Shown here piece after piece: positions 56,336 to 64,000 of a stretch of 64,000 nucleotides of DNA. The translations under genes and the position numbers were made by a program. The notes beneath the pieces were generated by a model. That model did not search any database and was not told where the DNA came from. It worked only from the letters and a program-made list of their open reading frames with translations. The stretch's first letter is position 1, and every line of letters starts with the position of its first letter. The DNA lies in contig UNSJ01000002.1 of the NCBI GenBank assembly GCA_900548405.1, positions 11,730 to 75,729 on the forward strand, in the 5' to 3' direction. The stretch is from Candidatus Gastranaerophilales bacterium (GTDB taxonomy: Bacteria; Cyanobacteriota; Vampirovibrionia; Gastranaerophilales; Gastranaerophilaceae).

Positions 56336-57226
56336 TTATGTCAATTTTTTTCGCAGTTGTTCAAGAAATAATTTGGCAGGTCTTGAAAATACTTGGTTTT
56401 TCTTCCATACAACACTTATACCTACTTCCAGCTTCGGGGTCAAAGGTCTGAAACAAAGAGAAGTATTTGCAGTTGTATTAATTAATTTATCAAGTCCCAT
56501 TGCATAACCTATTCTATCTTCTGTCATTATTGCAGCGTTATAAATAAGGTTATAAGTACCTGCAATGATTAGATTTTCAAAATTGTTTCCAAACCAGTTT
56601 AAAAATACGTTATTTTCGTCAGTTTTTCTAATTGCCTGACGTGAAATTATTAACGGCAGCTCCATTAAATCTTCTATTTTTATACTTTTCTTATCAGCTA
56701 AAGGATCATCTTTTCTTAGCAATAATCCCCAAGTATCTTTTTCGCCCAAATCAATGTAATCATATTTTTCAAGGTTAAAAGGCTGTATTAAAACACAAAA
56801 ATCCAAAAGTCCTTTATCTAATCTTTCAACTAAATCACCGCTATCACCTGACACAATATGAAATTTAATCTTCGGGTAATCTTTTTTTAATGTTTTCATT
56901 ACATCAGTAATCAATTTTATGGATTTTGTTTCACCTGAACCAATGAATATATCACCCATAATTTCATCTTTAAATGATGTAAATTCGGCTTCGGTTTTGT
57001 CTACAAGGTCAATAATCTCTTGCGCTCTTTTTCTTAGCATTATTCCCTCAGGAGTTAAAGATACACTATGATTTCCTCTGATAAACAATTTTTGTCCTAG
57101 CTCTTTTTCAAGTTCCAGCAATTGTCTGGACAGTGTTGGCTGTGTTAAATGCATTAAATTGGCAGCTTTTGTTATGTTTCCAATCTCAGATACAGTTAAA
57201 AAATATTTTAATACCCTAATTTCCAT
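56336..57226 (-). CDS. LysR-family transcriptional regulator
   Basis: 296 residues. Residues 1-60 are the winged helix-turn-helix (EIRVLKYFLTVSEIGNITKA then LMHLTQPTLSRQLLELEKEL). The rest is a substrate-binding-protein-like effector domain (DIFIGSGETKSIKLI to AKLFLEQLRKKL). It is divergent from the secreted hydrolase gene, the usual arrangement for a LysR regulator and its target. TATTAT ends 6 bases before the ATG. The ligand is unknown. Confidence 0.95.
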   Translation of the reverse strand: MEIRVLKYFLTVSEIGNITKAANLMHLTQPTLSRQLLELEKELGQKLFIRGNHSVSLTPEGIMLRKRAQEIIDLVDKTEAEFTSFKDEIMGDIFIGSGETKSIKLITDVMKTLKKDYPKIKFHIVSGDSGDLVERLDKGLLDFCVLIQPFNLEKYDYIDLGEKDTWGLLLRKDDPLADKKSIKIEDLMELPLIISRQAIRKTDENNVFLNWFGNNFENLIIAGTYNLIYNAAIMTEDRIGYAMGLDKLINTTANTSLCFRPLTPKLEVGISVVWKKNQVFSRPAKLFLEQLRKKLT

Positions 57227-57245
57227 AATTTTATAATATTTTTAA

Positions 57246-57300
57246 GTGAAATACATGTCAAGCATTTCAGCTAATGCAATATAAGTATTTGTTATTTCAC
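57246..57300. promoter_or_regulatory. LysR-type operator between lysR and hydrolase
   Basis: GTGAAAT at 57246-57252 has two perfect inverse partners: ATTTCA at 57264-57269 (TGAAAT-N11-ATTTCA, which satisfies the LysR T-N11-A rule) and ATTTCAC at 57294-57300. The layout matches a regulatory site plus an activation site for divergent control. Based on sequence symmetry only. Confidence 0.65.
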
Positions 57301-57365
57301 TATTTATCGTAAATAATATTTTATATGATACGATAAAAAGTTCAATCGTTCCAAAAGGAGGTGAT

Positions 57366-58391
57366 ATGAAATTTATAACTACTTTATTAATTACGTTACT
57401 GTTAATAATAGGAGCAAATAATATGGCTAAAGCAAAAAATAATGATTGGGATAAGGTCTTCCCAAAAAGTGACAAAGTGAATGTAGAAAAAGTACATTTT
57501 AAAAACAGATTTGGAATAACTTTAACAGGTGATTTATATACCCCAAAAAATATTAAAAAAGGTGAAAAGTATTCAGCAATAGCAATTTCAGGTCCTTTTG
57601 GAGCAGTAAAAGAACAGGCTTCAGGTCTTTATGCTCAGACTTTGGCTGAAAGAGGATTTATAACTTTGGCATTTGATCCCAGCTACACAGGTGAAAGCAG
57701 CGGACAGCCGCGTAATATAGCTTCTCCTGACATAAATACGGAAGACTTTAGTGCAGCTGTTGATTTTTTATCTAATCAGCAAAATGTTAATCCGGACAAG
57801 ATTGGGATATTAGGAATATGCGGATTTGGCGGATTTGCATTAAATGCTGCATCGATCGATACAAGAATAAAAGCAACAGTAACATCTACAATGTATGATA
57901 TGACTCGTGTAAGTGCAAAAGGTTATAATGATGTAATGGATGAAAATGCGCGCTATGATTTAAAGCAAACTCTAAACAAGCAAAGAACAGAAGATTTTAA
58001 AAATGGTACTTATGCGAAAGCTTCAGGGCTTCCTGAAAAATTAACAGGTGAAGAACCACAGTTCATAAAGGATTATTTTAATTACTATAAAACCAAACGA
58101 GGTTTTCATGCTCGTTCTATCAACTCAAACGGCAATTGGAATATGACATCTTCACTTTCATTAATTAATTTGCCGATTTTGGCATATAGTGACGAAATCA
58201 AAAGTGCAGTCTTAATAATACATGGGGAAAATGCTCACAGCAGATATTTTTCAGAAGATGCATTTAAAAATCTAAAAGGCGATAATAAAGAACTTTTAAT
58301 AATTAAAAATGCAAATCATACAGATTTATATTACAACAATGATTTAATTCCATTTGAAAAAATAGAAAACTTTTATAAAAAATATTTATAG
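57366..58391 (+). CDS. Secreted alpha/beta hydrolase with Cys nucleophile (DLH/YcjY-like)
   Basis: 341 residues, with a hydrophobic N-terminus (1-24, ending NNMAKA) that looks like a signal peptide. ISGPFGAVKEQASG near residue 75 is the oxyanion region. The nucleophile elbow is ILGICGFGGFALNAASID near 147, with Cys where most hydrolases have Ser, as in dienelactone hydrolase-like families. The closing GENAHSRYFSEDAF and NANHTDLY near 315 give the acid and His. The substrate is unknown. AAAGGAGGTGAT precedes the ATG, one of the best ribosome binding sites in the window. Expression is probably controlled by the divergent LysR. Confidence 0.88.
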   Translation: MKFITTLLITLLLIIGANNMAKAKNNDWDKVFPKSDKVNVEKVHFKNRFGITLTGDLYTPKNIKKGEKYSAIAISGPFGAVKEQASGLYAQTLAERGFITLAFDPSYTGESSGQPRNIASPDINTEDFSAAVDFLSNQQNVNPDKIGILGICGFGGFALNAASIDTRIKATVTSTMYDMTRVSAKGYNDVMDENARYDLKQTLNKQRTEDFKNGTYAKASGLPEKLTGEEPQFIKDYFNYYKTKRGFHARSINSNGNWNMTSSLSLINLPILAYSDEIKSAVLIIHGENAHSRYFSEDAFKNLKGDNKELLIIKNANHTDLYYNNDLIPFEKIENFYKKYL

Positions 58392-58431
58392 ATAATAAAA
58401 AATATGTTATATTAAACTGGAATAACCCTAC

Positions 58432-58457
58432 AAAAAGAACGCAAATGCGTTCTTTTT
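58432..58457. terminator. Bidirectional terminator between hydrolase and tmRNA
   Basis: AAAAAGAACGC pairs with GCGTTCTTTTT around a short loop, with A and T runs on the two sides. It ends transcripts from the hydrolase gene and from the opposing tmRNA gene. Confidence 0.88.
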
Positions 58458-58463
58458 AAATAT

Positions 58464-58855
58464 TGGAGACGAGGGGAGTCGAACCCCTGTCCAAAATGGA
58501 TTAAAACAAGCTTCTACGAGTGTAGATATTTATTCTCTCGGATTATTCAGGGAATATCATGACCTTTTAAATAATCCAAAGTGTTTTTGATGGAAACACT
58601 AACCCTTGAAGGTTATCTTGATACGTCTACCTTCATCAACGTACTGCCGCTTGCATAATGGACTCATAAAATCGGCAAGCTGGACTTTATGAGTAGCTAT
58701 AATTAGCGACTAAGCTGCTAAAGCGTAAGCTCTAGAGAAGTCTGCTTTAATTACGTTGTTAGCATTTAATTTGTTTTGCTCGTTGATAAGCGGGAACAGC
58801 GCCCGCACTCGCAACCTGTTTTCACCGAACATCCTGTCAAATCCAAAACGTCCCC
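58464..58855 (-). ncRNA. ssrA: Transfer-messenger RNA (tmRNA)
   Basis: 392 bases. The 5' end GGGGACG pairs with the 3' CGTCTCC plus A, making an acceptor stem with one G-U pair; CCA is not encoded. GATTTGACAGGATGTTCGGTG near the 5' end and GGACAGGGGTTCGACTCCCC at the 3' end are the conserved tRNA-like parts. The tag frame, 58763 down to 58710, reads ANNVIKADFSRAYALAA and stop. It rescues stalled ribosomes and marks the products for proteolysis. The ANN- start resembles cyanobacterial tags (ANNIV...). One-piece form; no permutation. Confidence 0.97.
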
Positions 58856-58868
58856 ATGAAATGTTTTT

Positions 58869-59002
58869 GGGACGTTTGCTCCTGTGGTGCTCGGCTTTAC
58901 CTGCGCGCCAACGTCGCTATCGTTAAGTTTTATCCTCAGTTTGCCGGCTTATCGCCGCCAAATTCGGATAACACTCCGGCTTACGCGTTTTAAAACGTCC
59001 CC
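58869..59002 (-). ncRNA. Structured leader upstream of tmRNA, unidentified
   Basis: 134 bases with much higher GC than the surroundings, containing several small stems (for example GCCGG...CCGGC) and no reading frame. It starts GGGGACGTTTT (59002-58992), the same 11 bases as the mature tmRNA 5' end (58855-58845), and ends AAACGTCCC (58877-58869). That last segment can pair with either copy, giving two exclusive hairpins. A TATAAT box at 59035-59030 would start transcription about 20 bases upstream, so the element would be part of a tmRNA precursor. It matches no riboswitch, 6S, SRP or RNase P pattern I know. Confidence 0.55.
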
Positions 59003-59068
59003 ATATTTATTTTTCAATGTTCTTATTTTATTATAACCTGCATTTTTTATATTTTCAATCTTATACTT

Positions 59069-59473
59069 TTACTGATGAAGCTGGAATGAGCATTTTGTAC
59101 AATGTGCTTTCGGATTATACATTAGGTTGTCTTCCAAATCATATAGCTTTTGTATTCTTGTTACCAAAGGCGCACCGCATACAGGACATTTTAGACCGCC
59201 TGCTCCATTTAAGATTAATTCTTTTAGGCTTTCAATGATTTGTTCTGAAACTTCATTGTTCGTATAATCTTTTTCAAATTTTTTTATTTCTTCGGGTGCA
59301 CATCTTAGTACTTTAGCAAGATTTTGGCGGACAGTCACAGATAAGAATAAATCTTTTCCGGATTCAATATCTTCAATAGTTTCCAAAGGCAGATTAGTTG
59401 CCATAGCCAAGCCTTTTGCGGAAAGTCCTAAATCATCTCTTTTATGTTGTATAAATTGTGCTAATGTTTTCAT
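59069..59473 (-). CDS. XRE-type regulator with C-terminal zinc ribbon
   Basis: 134 residues. Residues 1-60 form a helix-turn-helix (FIQHKRDDLGLSAKGLAMAT, then LETIEDIESGKDLFLSVT). The C-terminus has CPVCGAPLV and CTKCSFQLH, a four-Cys zinc ribbon. TATAAT ends exactly 6 bases before the ATG and there is no Shine-Dalgarno, so the mRNA is probably leaderless. Target unknown. Confidence 0.85.
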   Translation of the reverse strand: MKTLAQFIQHKRDDLGLSAKGLAMATNLPLETIEDIESGKDLFLSVTVRQNLAKVLRCAPEEIKKFEKDYTNNEVSEQIIESLKELILNGAGGLKCPVCGAPLVTRIQKLYDLEDNLMYNPKAHCTKCSFQLHQ

Positions 59474-59491
59474 AATTTAATTATATAACGT

Positions 59492-59520
59492 AAACACCCT
59501 CTTTATTCAAGAGGGTGTTT
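59492..59520. terminator. Terminator between the zinc-ribbon regulator and the Ser/His-rich protein
   Basis: AAACACCCTC pairs with GAGGGTGTTT around a nine-base loop, flanked by a T run on the plus side. It lies downstream of the gene ending at 59549. Confidence 0.85.
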
Positions 59521-59548
59521 TTATTGTGTAGAAAAAGTCTATTATTAA

Positions 59549-60571
59549 CTAATCGCCGTAATTCCAGCCATCATGTCTGTATTCATTTCTTTTTGCGTAA
59601 TCAGAGTAGATAACTGCCTGATCAAAGTCGTATTGTGCGAATTCCGGATTGCCATCTTCATCATAGAACGGTTCACCTGTTTCAGGATCATAAATTATTG
59701 ATCCGTATAAGAATGTACCCGGTTCTTCACCTTTTTCGTAGTCACCTTGATAGATTAAGTTATTGTTGTTATCAAAGATTGATCTTACGTTTCTTTGACC
59801 GTCTTTGCCATTTGAACGAATTTCATAACCCGCATAGTTGTATAAATATTGTTGGTCATCTTCAGGCTTTTTAGCACTGTCTGCTATGTATCTTGTAATT
59901 TTAATACCTCTTCCGGGAACGTCATTAATTACAGCTTTCATATAAAATGTTTTTGGATTTTTGTCGTCATACATATCTACAACTTTGGTTACAACACCCA
60001 TTTGACGTTTATTCGTATCAACACTGTCAACCATAGATTCATAGAATTTGTTGTCATATCTGTTGTGAGCTTTTGAGCCTACATAGGCAACGCTGTCTAT
60101 GCCTGAACCATCGGGAACAGGTCCGTCAATAGGAATACCAATATTCATACCTTGCGCAATTAAAGAATCTGCTAAGTGGAAAGGATAATCTTTTACATGA
60201 ACAGGTTTAATTACAGTATGTATAATCGTATCTGTTTCATGAATTGTATCAGGTTTAATAATTGTAACTGTATCGTGGTGGCATCCGCCTCCGATATTAA
60301 TATATGCATTAGCTGTTGCCGAAGAAGATGATGATGATGAAGAATTTGCTTCTGCCAAAACATCATGTTCACAGCTTGTTAATGCTCCTGCTGTTGTTCC
60401 AAGTGCCATTAAACCTAAAGTTAAATTTCTCATTGCTCTGCTTGCATTTGGAGATGCAGTTGCTGTTTGTTGAGGGTAATTGTTTTTAATTTCTTGTTTT
60501 TGTTTTTTATGTTTCTTTGCTTGACCTTCAAAGCTTAAAACATTAGCACTGTTTATTGCTTGTACTTCCAT
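59549..60571 (-). CDS. Hypothetical envelope protein with late lipobox-like motif
   Basis: 340 residues, family unknown. The N-terminus MEVQAINSANVLSFEG is followed by a basic stretch (KKHKKQKQEIKNN), a hydrophobic segment at 50-66, then GALTSC, which fits a lipobox with Cys at 67. A run of eight Ser follows. The body is acidic, with a His/Thr-rich strand (HHDTVTIIKPDTIHETDTII) near 100 and beta-rich repeats at the end (YDPETGEPFYDEDGNPE). If the lipobox is real the signal region is unusually long; a start at the internal Met 47 has no ribosome binding site. GGAGGTTAAC is upstream of the chosen ATG. Confidence 0.75.
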   Translation of the reverse strand: MEVQAINSANVLSFEGQAKKHKKQKQEIKNNYPQQTATASPNASRAMRNLTLGLMALGTTAGALTSCEHDVLAEANSSSSSSSSATANAYINIGGGCHHDTVTIIKPDTIHETDTIIHTVIKPVHVKDYPFHLADSLIAQGMNIGIPIDGPVPDGSGIDSVAYVGSKAHNRYDNKFYESMVDSVDTNKRQMGVVTKVVDMYDDKNPKTFYMKAVINDVPGRGIKITRYIADSAKKPEDDQQYLYNYAGYEIRSNGKDGQRNVRSIFDNNNNLIYQGDYEKGEEPGTFLYGSIIYDPETGEPFYDEDGNPEFAQYDFDQAVIYSDYAKRNEYRHDGWNYGD

Positions 60572-60621
60572 TTTAGTTGTTAACCTCCGATTTCTACACT
60601 ATTTAGTATTAATATAAAGAA

Positions 60622-60668
60622 AAAACATGTTTTTAATTGCTACATATATCATAGCAAAAACATGCTTT
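60622..60668 (-). terminator. Terminator after recA
   Basis: TTGCTA and TAGCAA are inverse around a loop, extended by the AAACATG/CATGTTT arms, with T runs on the minus-strand exit. It lies 57 bases beyond the recA stop. Confidence 0.7.
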
Positions 60669-60724
60669 TTCTTAAATTTGTTATTATTACGAGGTTTTAG
60701 CCTGTTTACATATTGTAATATTTT

Positions 60725-61750
60725 TTATAAAGCAGCTAATTTTTCTCTGACAAGAGTTTCTACGGTGCTTAGAATATCAGGGTTTTCAGCCAAAAATTCT
60801 TTTGCCTTATCTCTGCCTTGACCTAACTTTTCTTCATTAAAGCTGAACCAAGAGCCTGCTTTCTTAACTATATCAAGATTTACGGCTACATCTAAAATAT
60901 TACCGATTTTGCATATACCCTTACCGAAAATAATGTCGAATTCAGCAGTTCTAAAAGGCGGAGCAACTTTATTTTTAAGTACTCTTACTCTTACATGGTT
61001 TCCTATATCTTCACCGTCACCTTTAAGACCTTCTGTACGTTTAATTTCCATACGAACAGATGCATAATATTTCAAAGCGTTACCGCCTGTTGTAGTTTCA
61101 GGGTTTCCGTACATAACACCGATTTTCATTCTTAATTGGTTGATGAAAATAACAGTAGTATTTGTTTTACCGATAATACCTGTCAGTTTTCTTAAAGCCT
61201 TACTCATCAAACGAGCCTGCAAGCCCATTTGCTGGTCTTCCATAGAACCTTCGATTTCAGCTTTAGGAACAAGAGCTGCAACAGAGTCAACAACTACAAT
61301 ATCAACTGCGCCTGAGCGTACAAGTTCTTCTGTAATATCAAGAGCTTGTTCACCTGTGTCAGGCTGTGAAATCAATAAGTCATCAACTTGAACCCCTAAG
61401 TTTCTTGCATATTCGGGGTCAAGAGCATGTTCTGCATCAACGAAAGCTGCTATACCGCCTTTTTTCTGGCATTCTGCAACAATATGTTGAGCAAGAGTTG
61501 TTTTACCTGAGCTTTCAGGTCCATAGATTTCGATAATACGACCGCGCGGAACTCCGCCAATTCCTAAGGCTACGTCTAAAGACAATGCGCCTGTGGGGAT
61601 TGCATCAACGTTAACAGTGGCTTTATCGCCAAGTTTCATGATAGAACCTTTACCAAAATCTTTTTCAATTTTTTCAATAGCAAGTTTTAATGCTTTACTT
61701 CTTTCATCCGCATTAGATGAAATTTCAGCTTCTTTATCTTTTACAGCCAT
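60725..61750 (-). CDS. recA: RecA recombinase
   Basis: 341 residues, full length. Walker [18 protein letters not shown] near residue 68, the second ATP motif [19 protein letters not shown] near 140, the DNA-binding loop [17 protein letters not shown] near 165, and [20 protein letters not shown] near 195. It forms the strand-exchange filament and activates SOS cleavage. AAGGGAT precedes the ATG. No clear LexA box is seen in the upstream gap; it may be cotranscribed with the coiled-coil gene 20 bases upstream. Confidence 0.98.
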   Translation of the reverse strand: MAVKDKEAEISSNADERSKALKLAIEKIEKDFGKGSIMKLGDKATVNVDAIPTGALSLDVALGIGGVPRGRIIEIYGPESSGKTTLAQHIVAECQKKGGIAAFVDAEHALDPEYARNLGVQVDDLLISQPDTGEQALDITEELVRSGAVDIVVVDSVAALVPKAEIEGSMEDQQMGLQARLMSKALRKLTGIIGKTNTTVIFINQLRMKIGVMYGNPETTTGGNALKYYASVRMEIKRTEGLKGDGEDIGNHVRVRVLKNKVAPPFRTAEFDIIFGKGICKIGNILDVAVNLDIVKKAGSWFSFNEEKLGQGRDKAKEFLAENPDILSTVETLVREKLAAL

Positions 61751-61770
61751 AATTTATCCCTTTTAATTTT

Positions 61771-62265
61771 TTATTCCCAAGCTTGTTTTTCTCTTTTTTT
61801 GTAGAAGCCTAAACCTACGGGTTTATAGGCGTGGAGGTCATTTTTAAGCTGATAAATTTCTTTATTAAGATCAATAATTTTTTGTCTTAAAGTTTCGTTG
61901 TCTGTTTTGCAGCGGATAAGTTCAACTACAACTTCATCCATGCCTTCAAGTTTTTCGTCAATAACTTTGGCAATTTTGCTGCTTAACTTATTTTCCATCT
62001 CTTTTAATGAACTTAAGATACTTAACATAGCTGAAGGTTTAGCCTCTGTTCTTGCCAAAGGTTTAGTAACGCCTTTCATTGCCTGTACTTTTCTAAGATT
62101 TTTTACTTCTTCATAAGAAAAATAAGTTTGACCTTTACTGTTTTTCTTAGGCAAAATAGAAGCACGTTTGCACAGTTCAACAATTTCTTTGTTATCTGTT
62201 TTTAAAATACTTCTCACTTCTTGTGGAGATAAAGTTTTCCCCTTCAACTCTTGTTCTAATATCAT
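61771..62265 (-). CDS. MerR-like helix-turn-helix protein with coiled coil
   Basis: 164 residues from MILEQELKGKTLSPQEVR. Residues 8-60 look like a MerR-type or excisionase-type DNA-binding helix-turn-helix (LSPQEVRSILKTDNKEI, then YFSYEEVKNLRKVQ). Residues 85-145 form a long coiled coil. GAGGGAT precedes this start; the longer frame to 62289 lacks one. It lies just upstream of recA on the same strand, so a role in recA regulation or DNA repair is possible. Confidence 0.75.
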   Translation of the reverse strand: MILEQELKGKTLSPQEVRSILKTDNKEIVELCKRASILPKKNSKGQTYFSYEEVKNLRKVQAMKGVTKPLARTEAKPSAMLSILSSLKEMENKLSSKIAKVIDEKLEGMDEVVVELIRCKTDNETLRQKIIDLNKEIYQLKNDLHAYKPVGLGFYKKREKQAWE

Positions 62266-62433
62266 CTTATATCCCTCAAAATTTCCCACTAATATTTTAT
62301 TTTATATATAGTAAAAAAACAAATAATTTTACAATCTTGTAACATCACTTAATAAATATTGATGTTCTGCATTCCATGTAACGAATTGTAACGAAGTTTT
62401 TAAAAAGTCTGAAACACAGTTATAATCCCTCAT

Positions 62434-62453
62434 AGGATAGGATAGGATAGGAT
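62434..62453 (+). repeat. Pentanucleotide tandem repeat (AGGAT)4
   Basis: Four perfect AGGAT units, followed at once by GCGAGGCGAG (two imperfect GCGAG units). It is in a noncoding region about 250 bases before the start of the large unknown gene. Confidence 0.85.
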
Positions 62454-62526
62454 GCGAGGCGAGGTGTAAAGTTTTGAAATGATAGTCCCGATACTCTAAA
62501 TGTACAAAGAAGTCAAGATGTAAAAA

Positions 62527-62542
62527 CGGGAGCAAGCTCCCG
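62527..62542 (+). other. Perfect GC-rich hairpin in leader
   Basis: CGGGAG pairs with CTCCCG around CAAG in AT-rich DNA. It lacks a T run, so it is probably an RNA structure in a leader rather than a terminator. Confidence 0.5.
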
Positions 62543-62703
62543 GCTAAAATTACAACAACTTTGACTAAAATTTTCAGAAAGGGTAAAAAACGGGAGCTAG
62601 CGCTCGGATAAAATAATTAAGACCAGTTAAAGACCGAAAGAAGCGCAGCGACTGACCCAAAGAACAACAAATCCAACGAAAATTTACAGAAAGGGTAAAA
62701 AAA

Positions 62704-64000
62704 ATGGGACTGGCAGCAGGACAGGCGCGCTTATTAAGTATAACAGCTAGGAAATCTGATTGCGAATTCAGATCAATGAGTTTGTCTCACCAAAAGATAT
62801 CTTTGGCACGTGAGCTGGCAGACTTATCAAATGAGTATCAGAACTCTTTAGATCAAACCAAATTAATTTACGATTATTATGGAACAGGTGATACAAACAC
62901 ACCATTATCATACGGAATTTTGATGAGCCCTTCAGCATTAAATGATTATATGCCAACAACTATTACCGACAGTATTGGCAGGGTTGTACTTAACAATAAA
63001 TACGCATCAGCGGCAAGAGCAGCAGGGATTCCTCAAGAGGGTCTTGGTACTTTGCCTTCTGAATCTATGCGTAATGCGTTTATTCAGGGCTTGGCATCTA
63101 AAGGCGTAATAACAAATGTATTAGCTTCAACAATTCTTGGACTTCCTTATAATCAGGAGGCCGGATTTGGCGGAGGTACAACAGTCAGCGTGGTAACTAA
63201 ACAGGGAAACATCAGTGATTTAATACAAGCGCTTAAAGAGAATGGACAGTCTATTGATATTTCACTCGACGGAGTTAATACTGAAGGTGTTGACAGTGCT
63301 TGGTTCCAGCTTTCTAAAAATGGAACCGTTACTGATTTAAACAGTTCAGATAAAAATGTATCTTTAACTTTATCGGATTTGTTATCAAATGATGATACTT
63401 ATATTTCTTTCGGTAACCAAAAAACAGGTGAATATGCTCATGAAAATCTTGTAACGTCAGCTAAAAATATTCTTTCAACCGTGCTGGATGCAACATACGA
63501 ACAGTTAGCATCATTACTTGATTTGGGCGACGGTTATACAACAAAAGCTTTGGATTATGCAAGAACTGAAACAGAAAAACTGTTTTTACCTTCTGTTGAT
63601 AACCTTAGAAATGAAGAATACAGAACATTCGTCGGTAAAGGTAACACAAACAACGCATCAAGTGAAAATAACCAAAATTATATGGGGTTTGTTTACGTAA
63701 AAGGTGAGAGCAGTATGTTCAAAAGCTCAAAACCTAAGGCTGCCGTAAATATTAATAACATGGCAAAAGCGTTCCTGACATTTTTTGTAAAATATATGGA
63801 CGGTGTTGCAAGCAAAGATGCAGACGGCAGCGATAAATATAAAGTTCAAATTGGTCATTTGTCAGAAAACAAACTTGCTACCTCTGATTATTTATTCCAA
63901 TATAGTATAAAGACAGGCACTGAAGTATCCAGTGACGACCTTGCACAGGCAACGTTTTATGATGCATTGTTTAATCAAATCTGCAAAAACGGCTGGAGTG
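62704..64000 (+). CDS. Large hypothetical protein, C-terminus beyond window
   Basis: At least 432 residues, still open at the window end. The N-terminus MGLAAGQARLLSITARKSDC is followed by a helical region (SLSHQKISLARELADLSNEY) with alternating Gln/Leu, and then a mixed Ser/Asn/Thr-rich soluble domain. There is no signal peptide and no membrane segment in the visible part. An AAAGGG ribosome binding site lies about 8 bases before the ATG. The N-terminal helices look like a coiled-coil or filament-building module similar in style to flagellar and secreted helical proteins, but no family is recognised. Function unknown. Confidence 0.8.
   Translation, partial: MGLAAGQARLLSITARKSDCEFRSMSLSHQKISLARELADLSNEYQNSLDQTKLIYDYYGTGDTNTPLSYGILMSPSALNDYMPTTITDSIGRVVLNNKYASAARAAGIPQEGLGTLPSESMRNAFIQGLASKGVITNVLASTILGLPYNQEAGFGGGTTVSVVTKQGNISDLIQALKENGQSIDISLDGVNTEGVDSAWFQLSKNGTVTDLNSSDKNVSLTLSDLLSNDDTYISFGNQKTGEYAHENLVTSAKNILSTVLDATYEQLASLLDLGDGYTTKALDYARTETEKLFLPSVDNLRNEEYRTFVGKGNTNNASSENNQNYMGFVYVKGESSMFKSSKPKAAVNINNMAKAFLTFFVKYMDGVASKDADGSDKYKVQIGHLSENKLATSDYLFQYSIKTGTEVSSDDLAQATFYDALFNQICKNGWS

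Larger units (their letters stand above)
62290..62703 (+). other. 414-base leader region of the large unknown gene
   Basis: No convincing gene. It holds the promoter region of the minus-strand regulator, a pentanucleotide repeat at 62434-62453, a perfect hairpin at 62527-62542 and a weaker related one near 62591-62607 (CGGGAGCTAGCGCTCGG). A segment TTTTCAGAAAGGGTAAAAAA near 62570 recurs as TTTACAGAAAGGGTAAAAAA just before the start of the downstream gene, where it supplies the ribosome binding site. The spacing suggests a duplicated leader. Confidence 0.5.

Noticed and set aside
62329-62535. 68-codon minus-strand frame containing the AGGAT repeat
   Set aside because: No ribosome binding site and no recognisable domain; overlaps leader structures.

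Overview
The window is AT-rich DNA from a diderm bacterium. It carries an autotransporter with an outer-membrane barrel, LolA-like, MMPL and LpxL-like proteins, and NagZ. A Gastranaerophilales (gut Melainabacteria / Vampirovibrionia, non-photosynthetic relatives of Cyanobacteria) origin fits best. The support is a tmRNA tag starting ANNVIK and ending ALAA, which resembles cyanobacterial tags, a prepilin with the FTLAEVLITLGIIGVVAAMT helix, and several small proteins with no recognisable family. The affiliation is inferred; no 16S rRNA gene is present.

Layout. 1-8 kb: truncated GT2 glycosyltransferase, XRE regulator, HD-domain and GGDEF proteins, a parvulin, a prepilin, small membrane proteins, a zinc alcohol dehydrogenase and an HSL-type esterase. 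8.2-17.6 kb: one 3114-residue autotransporter with chlamydial Pmp-like GGAI/FxxN repeats. 17.7-38 kb: mostly housekeeping and metabolism (hcp, tRNA-Arg, alaS, dut, GH57, GT4, nagZ, aquaporin, pgeF, pabBC/pabA), with a decayed cupin/carboxymuconolactone-decarboxylase gene and a stop-interrupted AGCS symporter. 38-51 kb: an aryl-polyene (APE)-type type II polyketide cluster in two divergent arms. 51-64 kb: DHA2 exporter, adenine deaminase, radical SAM enzyme, hemolysin III, a LysR/hydrolase pair, tmRNA with an unusual leader, recA, and the start of an unrecognised large protein.

How the genes work together. The cluster at 39006-50976 has two ketosynthases, a chain-length-factor-like partner, ketoreductase, two hotdog dehydratase domains (one fused to an AMP ligase), two ACPs, thioesterase, methyltransferase, two acyltransferases, a LolA-like carrier and an MMPL exporter. 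That set builds and exports an aryl polyene lipid. No ammonia lyase is visible. A pabB-pabC fusion with pabA lies close by, so an aromatic head group made from chorismate is possible.

Main observations. (1) A G10 tract lies in frame inside the Pmp-like autotransporter. (2) A second ten-base G/C tract lies between a strong ribosome binding site and the prepilin reading frame, and one added C joins the two frames. Both look like phase-variation loci for surface structures. (3) At least ten start codons without a Shine-Dalgarno sequence have a -10 box ending 6-7 bases before the start, which suggests widespread leaderless mRNAs. (4) The tmRNA has a structured leader that repeats its 5' end and could form two exclusive hairpins.
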